Below, in pieces: positions 1 through 6,940 of a stretch of 15,740 bases of DNA (positions are counted from its first letter, which is position 1; each line of letters starts with the position of its first letter). The notes under the pieces were generated by a model. That model was given only the letters and a program-made list of their open reading frames with translations, had not been told where the DNA came from and ran no database searches. Both the position numbers and the translations under genes were made by a program. Source of the DNA: Chloroflexaceae bacterium UBA1466 (GTDB taxonomy: Bacteria; Chloroflexota; Chloroflexia; Chloroflexales; Chloroflexaceae); assembly GCA_002325605.1 (NCBI GenBank), contig DCSM01000035.1, positions 16,023 to 31,762 of the forward strand. Direction: 5' to 3'.

Positions 1-32
1 CAGGATGCCTGTCTTACGCCCACATTTTGGCG

Positions 33-61
33 GAGCGCGGGCTTCGAGCCTGCCCGCGCTC
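33..61. repeat. GC-rich inverted repeat
   Basis: GAGCGCGGGC (33-42) is perfectly complementary to GCCCGCGCTC (52-61), giving a 10-bp stem with a 9-nt loop. A smaller alternative stem (GGCT/AGCC, 40-50) nests inside. It lies beyond the 3' end of the minus-strand exchanger gene. It has no T-run and is far richer in GC than its surroundings, so a dispersed palindromic element is more likely than a classical terminator. Confidence 0.6.
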
Positions 62-71
62 TACCTAATTC

Positions 72-104
72 AGACCTTTGCGATTTTGAAAACCGCAAAG
101 GTCT
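72..104. repeat. 33-nt palindromic element, possible terminator
   Basis: AGACCTTTGCG (72-82) pairs perfectly with CGCAAAGGTCT (94-104), an 11-bp stem. The inner loop (83-93) can extend it with TTT/AAA pairs after one mismatch. It lies about 60 bp past the stop of the minus-strand exchanger gene, so it may help end that transcript. The shape also fits a dispersed palindromic repeat family, which a whole-genome self-comparison would settle. Confidence 0.6.
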
Positions 105-161
105 CCACCATGCTTACCTTAGACAACACACCGTAGGCTAGGCAGCTTGCTTGTTCCACCA

Positions 162-1262
162 TTAGCGTGTAAAGAAGAAGCCTAACGCCACAATCAAATA
201 GACCGCCAGCAATTGCGCGCCTTCTAACCAGTTGCTTTCGCCATCTTGCGAAGTAATCATTGCTAACAAGACCGATAAAGTCAGCATTGCTACTTCAAAG
301 AGACTGAAAAAGAGGGTCATCGGGGGGCCAAAGAGCAAACTGATGAAAACCAGGAGGGGTGCAACGAAAAGCGCGATTTGCATGCTGGAGCCAAGCGAAA
401 TGGCCAGCGATAAATCCATCTTATTCTTTATGGCCACTTGCACCCCTACGATGTGTTCCGCGACGTTCCCGACCAACGGAATGATGATTACCCCCAAGAA
501 AAGCTCGCTTATCCCCAAGCTATGCACAACAGGCTCGACTGCGCCGACGAGAAATTCGCTCAAAACCACAATAAAGAGCGTGCTTACCGTTAAAACCCCA
601 ACTGAAAATTTAATACTCCACTGGGGTTTGTGGTTTTCTTCTTCGTTCGTATGATCTTCCACGCCCACCGCTTGTCTATCGTCGGTGGTGGTTTGGAAAG
701 AGAAGATCAGGCTGAGAATATAGAGAAGCATCAGAATCGCTGCGACCCATAGACTCAAGTTATTCAAGGCAGGATCAGTGACATTTGTGTTGTAAACGTC
801 AAGTTTCCCAATCTGAATCTCGCGTAACGTTTCAAAGAGTGTTGGAACAATCAAGCCAATCACGGCCAAAGTCATCATTGAAGCAGCAACATTGACGCTT
901 CGGATATTGAAACTTTGAATTCCATTGCGTAAGCCCCCCAACAACATACTAAAGCCCAAAATCAGCAACAAATTACCCAAAATTGAGCCTGTGATTGAGG
1001 CTTTGACAAGTTCAATTTTCCCTTGACTCAAGGCAACCGTCGTGATAATCAATTCAGCTGCATTGCCTAATGTTGCATTCAATAAGCCCCCAACTTGTGG
1101 CCCAGTATAGATCGCTAATTCTTCGGTTGCTTCGCCCAATAAACCCGCCAAAGGAATGAGCGCGATGCAGGAAAAAGCGAAAACCAACATTGCGTTGTGC
1201 AAAACGAACTCGGCGAGAAACGCGAGCGGCAGAAAAACTAACAGATAGCGCAGCCAGGTCAT
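162..1262 (-). CDS. CaCA-family Ca2+/H+ (cation/proton) exchanger
   Basis: This is a 366-residue integral membrane antiporter, expected to extrude Ca2+ (or another divalent cation) in exchange for protons. Both signature repeats of the Ca2+:cation antiporter family are visible. The alpha-1 repeat has GNAAE (66-70) followed by the S-x-x-GS-x-x-GN stretch (about 89-97). The alpha-2 repeat has GNVAE (265-269) followed by SLGSSMQ (289-295). The halves are joined by an acidic and His-containing hydrophilic loop (about 192-214), and there are roughly 10-11 hydrophobic segments. Length is normal for bacterial CAX proteins. The ATG at 1260-1262 is preceded on its strand by AAAGGA at good spacing. It is divergent from the cobalt/B12 operon and shares its intergenic region. 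Substrate cannot be read from sequence; a cobalt or manganese role is possible but unsupported. Confidence 0.9.
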   Translation of the reverse strand: MTWLRYLLVFLPLAFLAEFVLHNAMLVFAFSCIALIPLAGLLGEATEELAIYTGPQVGGLLNATLGNAAELIITTVALSQGKIELVKASITGSILGNLLLILGFSMLLGGLRNGIQSFNIRSVNVAASMMTLAVIGLIVPTLFETLREIQIGKLDVYNTNVTDPALNNLSLWVAAILMLLYILSLIFSFQTTTDDRQAVGVEDHTNEEENHKPQWSIKFSVGVLTVSTLFIVVLSEFLVGAVEPVVHSLGISELFLGVIIIPLVGNVAEHIVGVQVAIKNKMDLSLAISLGSSMQIALFVAPLLVFISLLFGPPMTLFFSLFEVAMLTLSVLLAMITSQDGESNWLEGAQLLAVYLIVALGFFFTR

Positions 1263-1284
1263 TGACAGATCCTTTCAAAGGCAT

Positions 1285-1313
1285 TTGACAAATCTTATCC
1301 AATGCGTTACATT
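1285..1313 (+). promoter_or_regulatory. Predicted sigma-70-type promoter of the B12 operon
   Basis: A perfect -35 hexamer TTGACA (1285-1290) is separated by 17 nt from TACATT (1308-1313), which matches the -10 consensus at 4 of 6 positions. Transcription would begin near 1320, just before the riboswitch P1 stem at 1332. A better-looking TATAAG at 1313-1318 sits too far from the -35 (22 nt). The position fits; activity is inferred. Confidence 0.55.
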
Positions 1314-1331
1314 ATAAGCTAACTTTAACCT

Positions 1332-1433
1332 CGTGAAGTTGTGCAATTTGGCACAAGGGGGAAGTCCGGTGCAACTCCGGCGCTGTCCCGCAACGGTAAC
1401 GCCTTTTGGCGAAGCCCGATGACCCACTTCACG
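1332..1433 (+). ncRNA. Cobalamin (adenosylcobalamin) riboswitch aptamer
   Basis: The 5' leader carries the hallmark B12-riboswitch core: GCTGTCCCGCAACGGTAA (1382-1399), preceded by a GGTGCAACTCC segment (1369-1379) and followed by AGCCCGATGACC (1413-1424). The ends close into an 8-bp P1 helix: CGTGAAGT (1332-1339) with ACTTCACG (1426-1433). It lies about 150 nt ahead of cbiM, the usual place for such elements in cobalt-transport/cobalamin operons, and is followed by a terminator. B12 binding should therefore repress transcription of everything downstream. The aptamer identity is seen directly; ligand class and response are from family knowledge. Confidence 0.95.
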
Positions 1434-1457
1434 GCTTGGATTCCACCTTCGCGGAAA

Positions 1458-1497
1458 GGGGGGCGAGCATGAGCGTCAGATCTCATCCTCACCGCCT
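1458..1497 (+). promoter_or_regulatory. Predicted antiterminator of the B12 riboswitch
   Basis: ATGAG (1469-1473) pairs with CTCAT (1482-1486) across an 8-nt loop. The helix can continue, with three mismatches, through GAG (1465-1467) with CTC (1488-1490) and the G-run (1458-1463) with bases 1492-1497. The right arm uses the same ACCGCC (1491-1496) that forms the left side of the terminator stem, so the two structures exclude each other. This is manual folding, not an energy calculation. Confidence 0.5.
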
Positions 1498-1517
1498 ACG
1501 GGCGGTTTTTTCTTTTT
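1491..1517 (+). terminator. Riboswitch-controlled intrinsic terminator
   Basis: ACCGCC (1491-1496) and GGCGGT (1501-1506) form a perfect 6-bp GC-rich stem with a TACG loop. It is followed directly by a T-rich tract, TTTTTT-C-TTTTT (1506-1517). It sits between the cobalamin aptamer and cbiM, so it is the expression platform: ligand-bound RNA should terminate here. Confidence 0.88.
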
Positions 1518-1589
1518 CCCAACAACAGTTCTTCCCCCTCTCCTGTTCTGTGTTAGGCCATTTTAATGATTAGAAAAGGACAAAGTAGC

Positions 1590-2345
1590 ATGGGCGAGAA
1601 GAAACTTTGGTTACGTTGGACAAGGATTGGTCTCTTTAGCTTCTGTTTGTTCATTCTTACAACCCAAGTAACTTGGGCCAAACCCGTAGCAATGCACATT
1701 ATGGAGGGCTATTTACCACTATCCTGGTGTCTATTTTGGTTTGTGTTAGCCCTTCCCTTCTGGCTTTTCGGTTTTTGGCGGGTGCAAAAGATAACTCAGA
1801 AACCAGAAAAACGTTTGTTGTTGGGGCTTTGTGGCGCTTTTGTTTTTGTGCTAAGTGCCCTGAAAATGCCGAGCGTGACAGGGTCAAGCAGCCACCCAAC
1901 AGGAACGGGCCTGGGCGCGATTCTCTTTGGCCCTGCGACCATGAGTGTTCTTGGAACAATAGTTTTACTCTTTCAAGCCTTACTAATTGCCCACGGAGGC
2001 TTGACCACCCTCGGCGCGAATGCTTTTAGTATGGCGATTGTGGGGCCTTGCCTCGCTTTTGCCCTTTGGCATACGCTAAAAGATAGACTTCCTCAACAGA
2101 TCGTGGTTTTTCTCGCCGCGGCCCTCGCCGATTTAGCAACTTACGTTGTTACAGCCACCCAGCTTGCGCTGGCCTATCCTGATCCCGTGGGGGGTTTTTG
2201 GGCTGCCTGGCTCAAATTTGCCACAATCTTTGCCCTGACTCAGATTCCTTTAGCGATTAGCGAAGGGATTTTAACCGTTCTGATTTTCAATGCGCTTCAA
2301 AGTGATGCCGCAGTTGATCTTCAGCTCCTTGGCGTATCATCATAA
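1590..2345 (+). CDS. cbiM: CbiM, substrate-binding (S) component of ECF cobalt transporter
   Basis: This is the membrane subunit that captures Co2+ for the CbiMNQO energy-coupling transporter. The family N-terminal motif MHIMEGYLP starts at residue 35. It is preceded by a signal-peptide-like segment (basic start, hydrophobic about 12-28, then KPVA). Cleavage after A34 would expose Met-His as the new N-terminus, where in CbiM/NikM the terminal amine and His-2 bind the metal. H102 in SSHPTGTG matches the family's second conserved His. About seven hydrophobic segments follow. I chose the ATG at 1590 (251 residues) because AAAAGGA (1574-1580) lies 9 nt upstream; the in-frame ATG at 1566 has only a weak site. 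It is the first gene after the riboswitch. Nickel specificity is less likely given the cobalamin context. Confidence 0.93.
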   Translation: MGEKKLWLRWTRIGLFSFCLFILTTQVTWAKPVAMHIMEGYLPLSWCLFWFVLALPFWLFGFWRVQKITQKPEKRLLLGLCGAFVFVLSALKMPSVTGSSSHPTGTGLGAILFGPATMSVLGTIVLLFQALLIAHGGLTTLGANAFSMAIVGPCLAFALWHTLKDRLPQQIVVFLAAALADLATYVVTATQLALAYPDPVGGFWAAWLKFATIFALTQIPLAISEGILTVLIFNALQSDAAVDLQLLGVSS

Positions 2346-2381
2346 ACCTGATAAAGCAGCAAAGGAAAGGTTTTCAGACCT

Positions 2382-2717
2382 ATGACATCTCTTTCTAAAA
2401 CAATAAATCTCAAGCAAACCGTGCTTTTAGTTGCTATCGTGGTCTTCCTTGCGGTTATTCCCCTTTTTCTAAATCGCCAATCTGAATTTGGGGGTGCAGA
2501 TACGGTGGCAAAAGAAGCGTTAGTTGCGAATAATGTGCAGCCCTGGTTCAAACCGCTTTGGGAACCGCCAGGGAGCGAGACGGAAAGTCTGCTTTTTGCG
2601 CTGCAAGCTGGCTTCGGGGCAGGGATTATCGGTTACTTTTTCGGCTACAAACGCGGGCTTAAAGCCAGTAAGCAGCAAACAGAAGCAGTGAATAACATTT
2701 CTGATGTATCTAATTGA
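2382..2717 (+). CDS. cbiN: CbiN, auxiliary subunit of ECF cobalt transporter
   Basis: This 111-residue protein has two membrane segments (about 12-30 and 70-89) around an extracytoplasmic loop, the classic CbiN shape. Family motifs are clear: EFGGAD (35-40), PWFKPLWEPP (54-63) and ESLLFALQAGFGAGIIGYFFGY (68-89). CbiN is needed with CbiM for metal loading. The ATG at 2382 follows AAAGGAAAGG (2361-2370), 36 bp after cbiM. Its last 14 bases overlap the start of cbiQ, suggesting translational coupling. Confidence 0.94.
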   Translation: MTSLSKTINLKQTVLLVAIVVFLAVIPLFLNRQSEFGGADTVAKEALVANNVQPWFKPLWEPPGSETESLLFALQAGFGAGIIGYFFGYKRGLKASKQQTEAVNNISDVSN

Positions 2718-3474
2718 TCGTTATGCGTATACTAATCGGCTTAGAGAAGTAGAACCTGCTCAAAAAGCAAGTTTAGCGATAGTAGTCTTACTACTTTGTC
2801 TCCTTTTAGATCACCCAAGCGTTGGTCTACTTGCGGTTTTTTGGATGTGGGGCATAACCACTTTTTGGGCAAAGGTTCCTAATCTTGTTTTTGGGAAGAT
2901 TTTATTAGCCGAAGGTCTTTTTCTGCTTGTAGCAGGTCTAGGTATAGCGTTTAGCATCAATTTTGCTCCGCAAATTAGTCCAAATTGGAATTGGCAAATT
3001 GGTTGGTTCTGGTTAAGCAGTAATCCTCTCGCTGTTGAGACAGCTTTACGGGCTGTCTTTCGCGCTTTTGGTGGCGCTGCCGCAATGAATTTTTTAATTT
3101 TGACCACACCCCTCGTAGATCAAATTGATTTACTCCACCGTATGCGGGTTCCTCCCCTTTTGATTGACTTAATGACGCTCATTTATCGCTCAATCTTTAT
3201 CTTATTAGCAAGTTTAGAGCGCATGTATACCGCTCAAGATTGTCGTTTAGGCTATAGTTCTTTTTGGCGCTCAATGAAAAGTGCAAGTTTATTGGGCAGT
3301 CGGCTGTTTATTGAGGCTTATCATCGCAGTCAACGCTTGCATCTTGCGCTTGAGAGTCGGGGTTATACAGGTGATCTCGTCTTTTTACCTCACTCTTATC
3401 GCCATGATCAGCGCTTTTATCTTTTGGGCATAAGTGTAATTCTAAGTTTTATCTTTGCGCGACTTTGGCTATGA
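2704..3474 (+). CDS. cbiQ: CbiQ, transmembrane (T) component of ECF cobalt transporter
   Basis: This 256-residue membrane protein couples ATP hydrolysis by CbiO to cobalt import by CbiM. It has N-terminal hydrophobic helices (about 22-36, 40-55, 64-85), a central hydrophobic region (about 123-170) and a final helix (238-255). The cytoplasmic coupling region contains ALESRG (215-220), the A-x-x-x-R-G-type signature that contacts the ATPase. DRYAYTNRL near the start is also typical. The ATG at 2704 lies inside cbiN with no strong ribosome-binding site, so coupled translation is likely. The stop (3472-3474) overlaps the cbiO start in an ATGA. Confidence 0.92.
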   Translation: MYLIDRYAYTNRLREVEPAQKASLAIVVLLLCLLLDHPSVGLLAVFWMWGITTFWAKVPNLVFGKILLAEGLFLLVAGLGIAFSINFAPQISPNWNWQIGWFWLSSNPLAVETALRAVFRAFGGAAAMNFLILTTPLVDQIDLLHRMRVPPLLIDLMTLIYRSIFILLASLERMYTAQDCRLGYSSFWRSMKSASLLGSRLFIEAYHRSQRLHLALESRGYTGDLVFLPHSYRHDQRFYLLGISVILSFIFARLWL

Positions 3475-4223
3475 CATTTCTTCTTGAATTAGAGAATCTT
3501 CATTATGGTTATCCTGGGCAATCAAAAGCGGCTTTGCAAGGCGCAAGTTTGCAAATCGCTGGGCAACAGAAAATTGCGGTAATTGGGCGCAATGGCTCAG
3601 GGAAATCTACGCTTTTCCTCCATTGCAATGGGATTTTGCGCCCAACTCAAGGAAAAGTTTACTTTGTTGGGCAACCTTTAAGCTACAATCGCCAAGCACT
3701 GCGTGAACTTAGGCAAAAAGTTGCGCTGATCTTCCAAAACCCTGAAGATCAACTTTTTAGCGCGAGTGTGTTACAAGACCTTAGTTTTGGGCCCCTTAAT
3801 CTTGGCTTAAACCACGCAGAAGTAGAGCGTCGGATTCAAAACGTTGCTGAATTATGCGAAATTACTGAATTGTTAGCTCGCCCAACCCACGCGCTTAGTG
3901 GCGGCGAGAAAACTCGTGTGGCTTTAGCAGGGATTTTAGCGATGGAACCCGAAATTATCGTTGCTGATGAATTGATTTCGAGCCTTGACCCGTGGATGCG
4001 CCGCCAAGTTTTCACGATTTTTCAGCGCCTGATTAAACAAGGGAAAACTATTCTGTTGGCTACGCATGATCTCGAAGTTGCACGAAACTGGGCTGATCTT
4101 GTTGTTGTGATGGATTCTGGGCAAGTTTTAGCTTTTGATACGCCCGAAAAGATTTTTACCAACGCTACGGTAATTGAAAAGCTAAATTTGAATGAGCCTT
4201 GGTACATTCCCTTTGCATCTTAG
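3471..4223 (+). CDS. cbiO: CbiO, ATP-binding subunit of ECF cobalt transporter
   Basis: This 250-residue ABC ATPase powers CbiMNQ. In order it shows a Walker A GRNGSGKST (39-47), the Q-loop in FQNPEDQ (Q89), the signature LSGGEKTR (142-149), Walker B IIVADE (162-167), the D-loop SSLDP (170-174) and the switch His in ATHD (H199). The PEDQLF stretch after the Q-loop is typical of cobalt/ECF ATPases. Walker B reads ADEL where most relatives have LDEP, but the catalytic D and E are kept. The ATG at 3471 overlaps the cbiQ stop (ATGA); a TTG at 3465 is possible but the overlap favours 3471. A spacer of about 10 bp separates it from cbiX. Confidence 0.93.
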   Translation: MTFLLELENLHYGYPGQSKAALQGASLQIAGQQKIAVIGRNGSGKSTLFLHCNGILRPTQGKVYFVGQPLSYNRQALRELRQKVALIFQNPEDQLFSASVLQDLSFGPLNLGLNHAEVERRIQNVAELCEITELLARPTHALSGGEKTRVALAGILAMEPEIIVADELISSLDPWMRRQVFTIFQRLIKQGKTILLATHDLEVARNWADLVVVMDSGQVLAFDTPEKIFTNATVIEKLNLNEPWYIPFAS

Positions 4224-4233
4224 AAGGAATACA

Positions 4234-5076
4234 ATGCAGAAATCAGACGTTTTGCTCTTGGTTGGGCATGGTAGCCCCAATTTGCAAGGTAAAGCAGAGT
4301 TTTTGCAACTCACCCAGCTTCTTACTGAAGCGTTGCGAATTCCGATTCAGCCTTGTTTTCTTGAATCTGCTGAACCTTCAGTTTTGGAAGCTGTTGAACT
4401 CTGTATAAAAGAGCGCAAAGCTACTTCCATTACTGTTTTACCTGTTTTTCTCAATGCAGGAATTCACGTCAAGAAGGATATTCCAGCTTTTCTTGCTGAA
4501 ATGAGAACTGAATGGTCAGATGTGCAGTTTCGCTATGGAACAGCCCTTGGCTCTCACGCGGCCCTTATTTCTAGTTTAGTCGAGCGGGCCAAAGAAGCTC
4601 TTTTAACAACCCAAAGCCCCTTTTCTGCTGCTGAAACTGCGCTCTTAGTTGTAAGTTTTGGTGGAAGTGAGCCTGATAGCAATGCTGAAATCTATAAAAT
4701 CGCTCGGCTGCTTTGGGAAAAATGCGCTTATGGCTGGGTGGAAGTAGCTTTTTGCTCTACGCAAACCAAACCAGATGTTGCGCTGGGGATTGAACGTTCT
4801 GTTCGTTTGGGCGCAAAGCGGATTATTGTTTTACCTCATCTTTTGTTCACAGGAATTATGCTCCAGCGTGTAAAAGAGCAAGTGCAAAAAAGCCAAGATC
4901 ACTCTCCTGCTGTTGAAATTCTCATCGGAAACCATTTTCAAAACCATGAAGGTGTTGTTAAAACGCTTATTCAGAGGTATCATGAGGCATTAGAAGGTAA
5001 AACAATGATGACTTGCGATCTTTGTAAATATCACGAAGATCACGGACATCATCATGGACATCATCATCATGACTAA
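4234..5076 (+). CDS. cbiX: CbiX, sirohydrochlorin cobaltochelatase (long form)
   Basis: It inserts Co2+ into sirohydrochlorin, committing the tetrapyrrole to the cobalamin branch. This is the 280-residue long form with two chelatase half-domains. The N-terminal half has GHGSPN (11-16) and AGIHVKKD (75-82), supplying the two metal-site histidines H12 and H78. The second half (about 134-250) has SFGGSE and LLFTGIML in the equivalent places and lacks both. The C-terminus carries MTCDLC (259-264), an MxCxxC motif of the type associated with a 4Fe-4S cluster in Bacillus megaterium CbiX, then a tail with 9 His in the last 14 residues that could store or deliver metal. The ATG at 4234 is preceded by AGAAGGA; an upstream in-frame start at 4192 lies inside cbiO and is unlikely. 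Confidence 0.92.
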   Translation: MQKSDVLLLVGHGSPNLQGKAEFLQLTQLLTEALRIPIQPCFLESAEPSVLEAVELCIKERKATSITVLPVFLNAGIHVKKDIPAFLAEMRTEWSDVQFRYGTALGSHAALISSLVERAKEALLTTQSPFSAAETALLVVSFGGSEPDSNAEIYKIARLLWEKCAYGWVEVAFCSTQTKPDVALGIERSVRLGAKRIIVLPHLLFTGIMLQRVKEQVQKSQDHSPAVEILIGNHFQNHEGVVKTLIQRYHEALEGKTMMTCDLCKYHEDHGHHHGHHHHD

Positions 5077-5734
5077 TTATCCGCAGCACCCCGCAGCGAT
5101 TGCCGACAGTTCATTCACCCAGATTCGCCAAGAATTGCAGGCTTTAGGGCAAACTTTTCCCCATCCTAACGCCGTAATCATCGAAAGAATCATTCATAGC
5201 ACTGCTGACTTTGAATTTGCTACGATTACTAAAAGTAGTCCTGCTGCGATAGAAGCAGGAATCTTAGCTCTTAAAGCTGGTTGTTCCATTATCACCGATG
5301 TGCAAATGATAAAAGTTGGCATTAGTGCAAAATGGACTGCGAAATACAACAATTCCCTTCACTGTTTTGTTGCTGATGAGGAGGCAAAAAAGGCTGCTTT
5401 GGCTAGAGGTCTTACTCGCAGTGCCATTGGAATGCGAATTGCTGCTGAGAAAAACCTCTTAAACGGCAGTATTGTTGCGATTGGCAATGCCCCAACTGCG
5501 CTTTTCGAGCTAATCCAACTGATTCACGAAGGAATTTTGCCCGCTCTTGTGATTGGTGTTCCCGTAGGTTTTGTCAATGCTGTTGAAAGCAAAGAAGCTC
5601 TAACGCATATAGGAAATGTGCCTTGGATTACTTGTTTGGGCCGCAAAGGTGGTTCAACAGTGGCGGTGGCAATAATTCATGCTCTTTTGCGCCTTGCCGT
5701 AGGCGTTTCAAATGAGAGTGAAACGACGTTTTAA
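5069..5734 (+). CDS. cbiC: CbiC, cobalt-precorrin-8 methylmutase
   Basis: It moves the C11 methyl group to C12, giving cobyrinate. The protein shows the family start YPQHPAAIADSSF (4-16), the active-site segment RIIHSTADFEF (40-50), GCSIITDVQM, and a C-terminal NAPTALFEL and GVPVGFVNAVESKE. I chose the ATG at 5069 (221 residues) because it places the catalytic histidine at position 43, the number used for CobH, and starts the family homology at once. The ATG at 5054 would add MDIII, encoded by the His-tail codons of cbiX. The start overlaps the cbiX stop by 8 bp and lacks a clear ribosome-binding site, so coupled translation is likely. Confidence 0.92.
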   Translation: MTNYPQHPAAIADSSFTQIRQELQALGQTFPHPNAVIIERIIHSTADFEFATITKSSPAAIEAGILALKAGCSIITDVQMIKVGISAKWTAKYNNSLHCFVADEEAKKAALARGLTRSAIGMRIAAEKNLLNGSIVAIGNAPTALFELIQLIHEGILPALVIGVPVGFVNAVESKEALTHIGNVPWITCLGRKGGSTVAVAIIHALLRLAVGVSNESETTF

Positions 5735-5775
5735 GCCAATTTCTCTCCTGAAAAATCAATAAATCGCTTTGAAAA

Positions 5776-5797
5776 GGGGTGTTCAATTGAACGCCCC
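5776..5797 (+). promoter_or_regulatory. Hairpin in the cbiC-cbiD gap (possible attenuator or processing site)
   Basis: The 84-bp gap between cbiC and cbiD is by far the longest inside the cbi gene cluster. It contains a 9-bp stem (5776-5784 with 5789-5797; one G-T pair) closed by an AATT loop, followed only by TCTTT. That T-tract is poor for an intrinsic terminator, so partial termination, RNA processing or transcript protection are all possible. A separate promoter for cbiD is not obvious. Confidence 0.5.
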
Positions 5798-5818
5798 TCT
5801 TTAGAATAAATTTGAACT

Positions 5819-6940
5819 ATGAGCGAATCTGCACGCAATCGCAAAGGGCTTCGCAAAGGCTATACGACGGGAAGCAATGCCACCGCCGCCGCCAAAGCTG
5901 CTACTCTTGCTCTTTTGACAGGTTTTTGGCCCACAGAAGTAACTATTTCGTTGCCAAATGGTGAGAAAACTACAATGAAACCTGTAGAATGTCAGCTAGA
6001 TGCCAATAGAGCATATTGTTGTATGATCAAAGATGCTGGCGATGACCCCGATATAACAAATGGTGCATTGATCTGCGCTGAAGTAAGGCGTTTAGCGCAG
6101 CCAGGAATTCTCCTTCAAGGCGGTGAAGGTGTTGGAAAAGTTACTTTGCCAGGGTTGGGTTTGCAAGTTGGTGAAGCTGCGATCAATCCTGTTCCTCGTC
6201 AACAGATTCTAACAAATGTCGCTAATGCGCTCGCCGAAATCTATCCCGAAAACCCATCTTTTCTTCAATCTCACGGCTTAAAGATAGAGATTATTGTCCC
6301 TGAAGGAGCTAAACTGGCCCAAAAAACGCTTAATCCGCGCCTTGGCATCATTGGTGGGATTAGTATTTTGGGTACAACAGGCCGAGTTTTTCCTTATAGC
6401 ACCGCAGCTTGGCAGGCAAGTGTTGTTCAAGCTGTAGGAATGGCCGCTTACAACAAAGTGCAAAGAGTTGTTTTAGCTACTGGAGGCCGTTCTGAACGGT
6501 TTGGAATGCAGCTTTTCCCTGAATTGCCCAGAGTTGCTTTTGTTGAAATGAGTACCTTTACTGGGCCTGCGCTTAAAGCTTGCATAAAACAGCAGATTCC
6601 TTCAGCGATTTTAGTGGGAATGATTGCGAAAATCGTCAAAACGGCCCAGGGCCACATGGTCACGCCCGTAACAGATAATCAGGTAGATTTTGCTTTTTTG
6701 GCTCAGATTTGCCGCCAGGTCAATGCGCCCAATGAATTAACGGATGCGGTTGCAACGGCAAATACGGCTCGCCATTTTCTGGAATTGTGCCAAGAACGCA
6801 ACTTTTTGTTGCCTCTTCAGAAGATCGTCGAAATAGCTCATCAGCAGTGTCAAAAATTTATTCAAAAACAGAAGGGTTCAATGGCTTTGGAAGTTATCCT
6901 TGTAGATTTTGATGGAAAGGTCTTAGCTTGGCAAAAATAG
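5819..6940 (+). CDS. cbiD: CbiD, cobalt-precorrin-5B C1-methyltransferase
   Basis: It methylates C1 of cobalt-precorrin-5B, a step unique to the anaerobic pathway. The 373-residue length is normal. Family marks are RKGYTTGSNATAAAKAA (12-28) near the start, then GGEGVGKVTLPGL, NPVPRQQI, GISILGTTGRVFPYS and LATGGRSERFG. CbiD is not related to the SAM methyltransferases of the CbiL/F/H/E group. ATG at 5819; I see no strong Shine-Dalgarno sequence. It follows the hairpin gap after cbiC, and its last 13 bases overlap the TTG start of cbiET. Confidence 0.94.
   Translation: MSESARNRKGLRKGYTTGSNATAAAKAATLALLTGFWPTEVTISLPNGEKTTMKPVECQLDANRAYCCMIKDAGDDPDITNGALICAEVRRLAQPGILLQGGEGVGKVTLPGLGLQVGEAAINPVPRQQILTNVANALAEIYPENPSFLQSHGLKIEIIVPEGAKLAQKTLNPRLGIIGGISILGTTGRVFPYSTAAWQASVVQAVGMAAYNKVQRVVLATGGRSERFGMQLFPELPRVAFVEMSTFTGPALKACIKQQIPSAILVGMIAKIVKTAQGHMVTPVTDNQVDFAFLAQICRQVNAPNELTDAVATANTARHFLELCQERNFLLPLQKIVEIAHQQCQKFIQKQKGSMALEVILVDFDGKVLAWQK

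Noticed and set aside
232..654. Plus-strand 140-codon frame near the left edge
   Set aside because: It is antisense to the cation/proton exchanger, which has both family alpha-repeats; the plus-strand peptide has no recognisable features.
1313..1318. TATAAG as the -10 box of the operon promoter
   Set aside because: It lies 22 nt from the TTGACA at 1285-1290, too far; TACATT at 1308-1313 gives the standard 17-nt spacing.
1673..2029. Alternative 118-codon frame overlapping cbiM
   Set aside because: The CbiM frame has the MHIMEG motif, membrane segments and the expected length; the other frame is a shadow.
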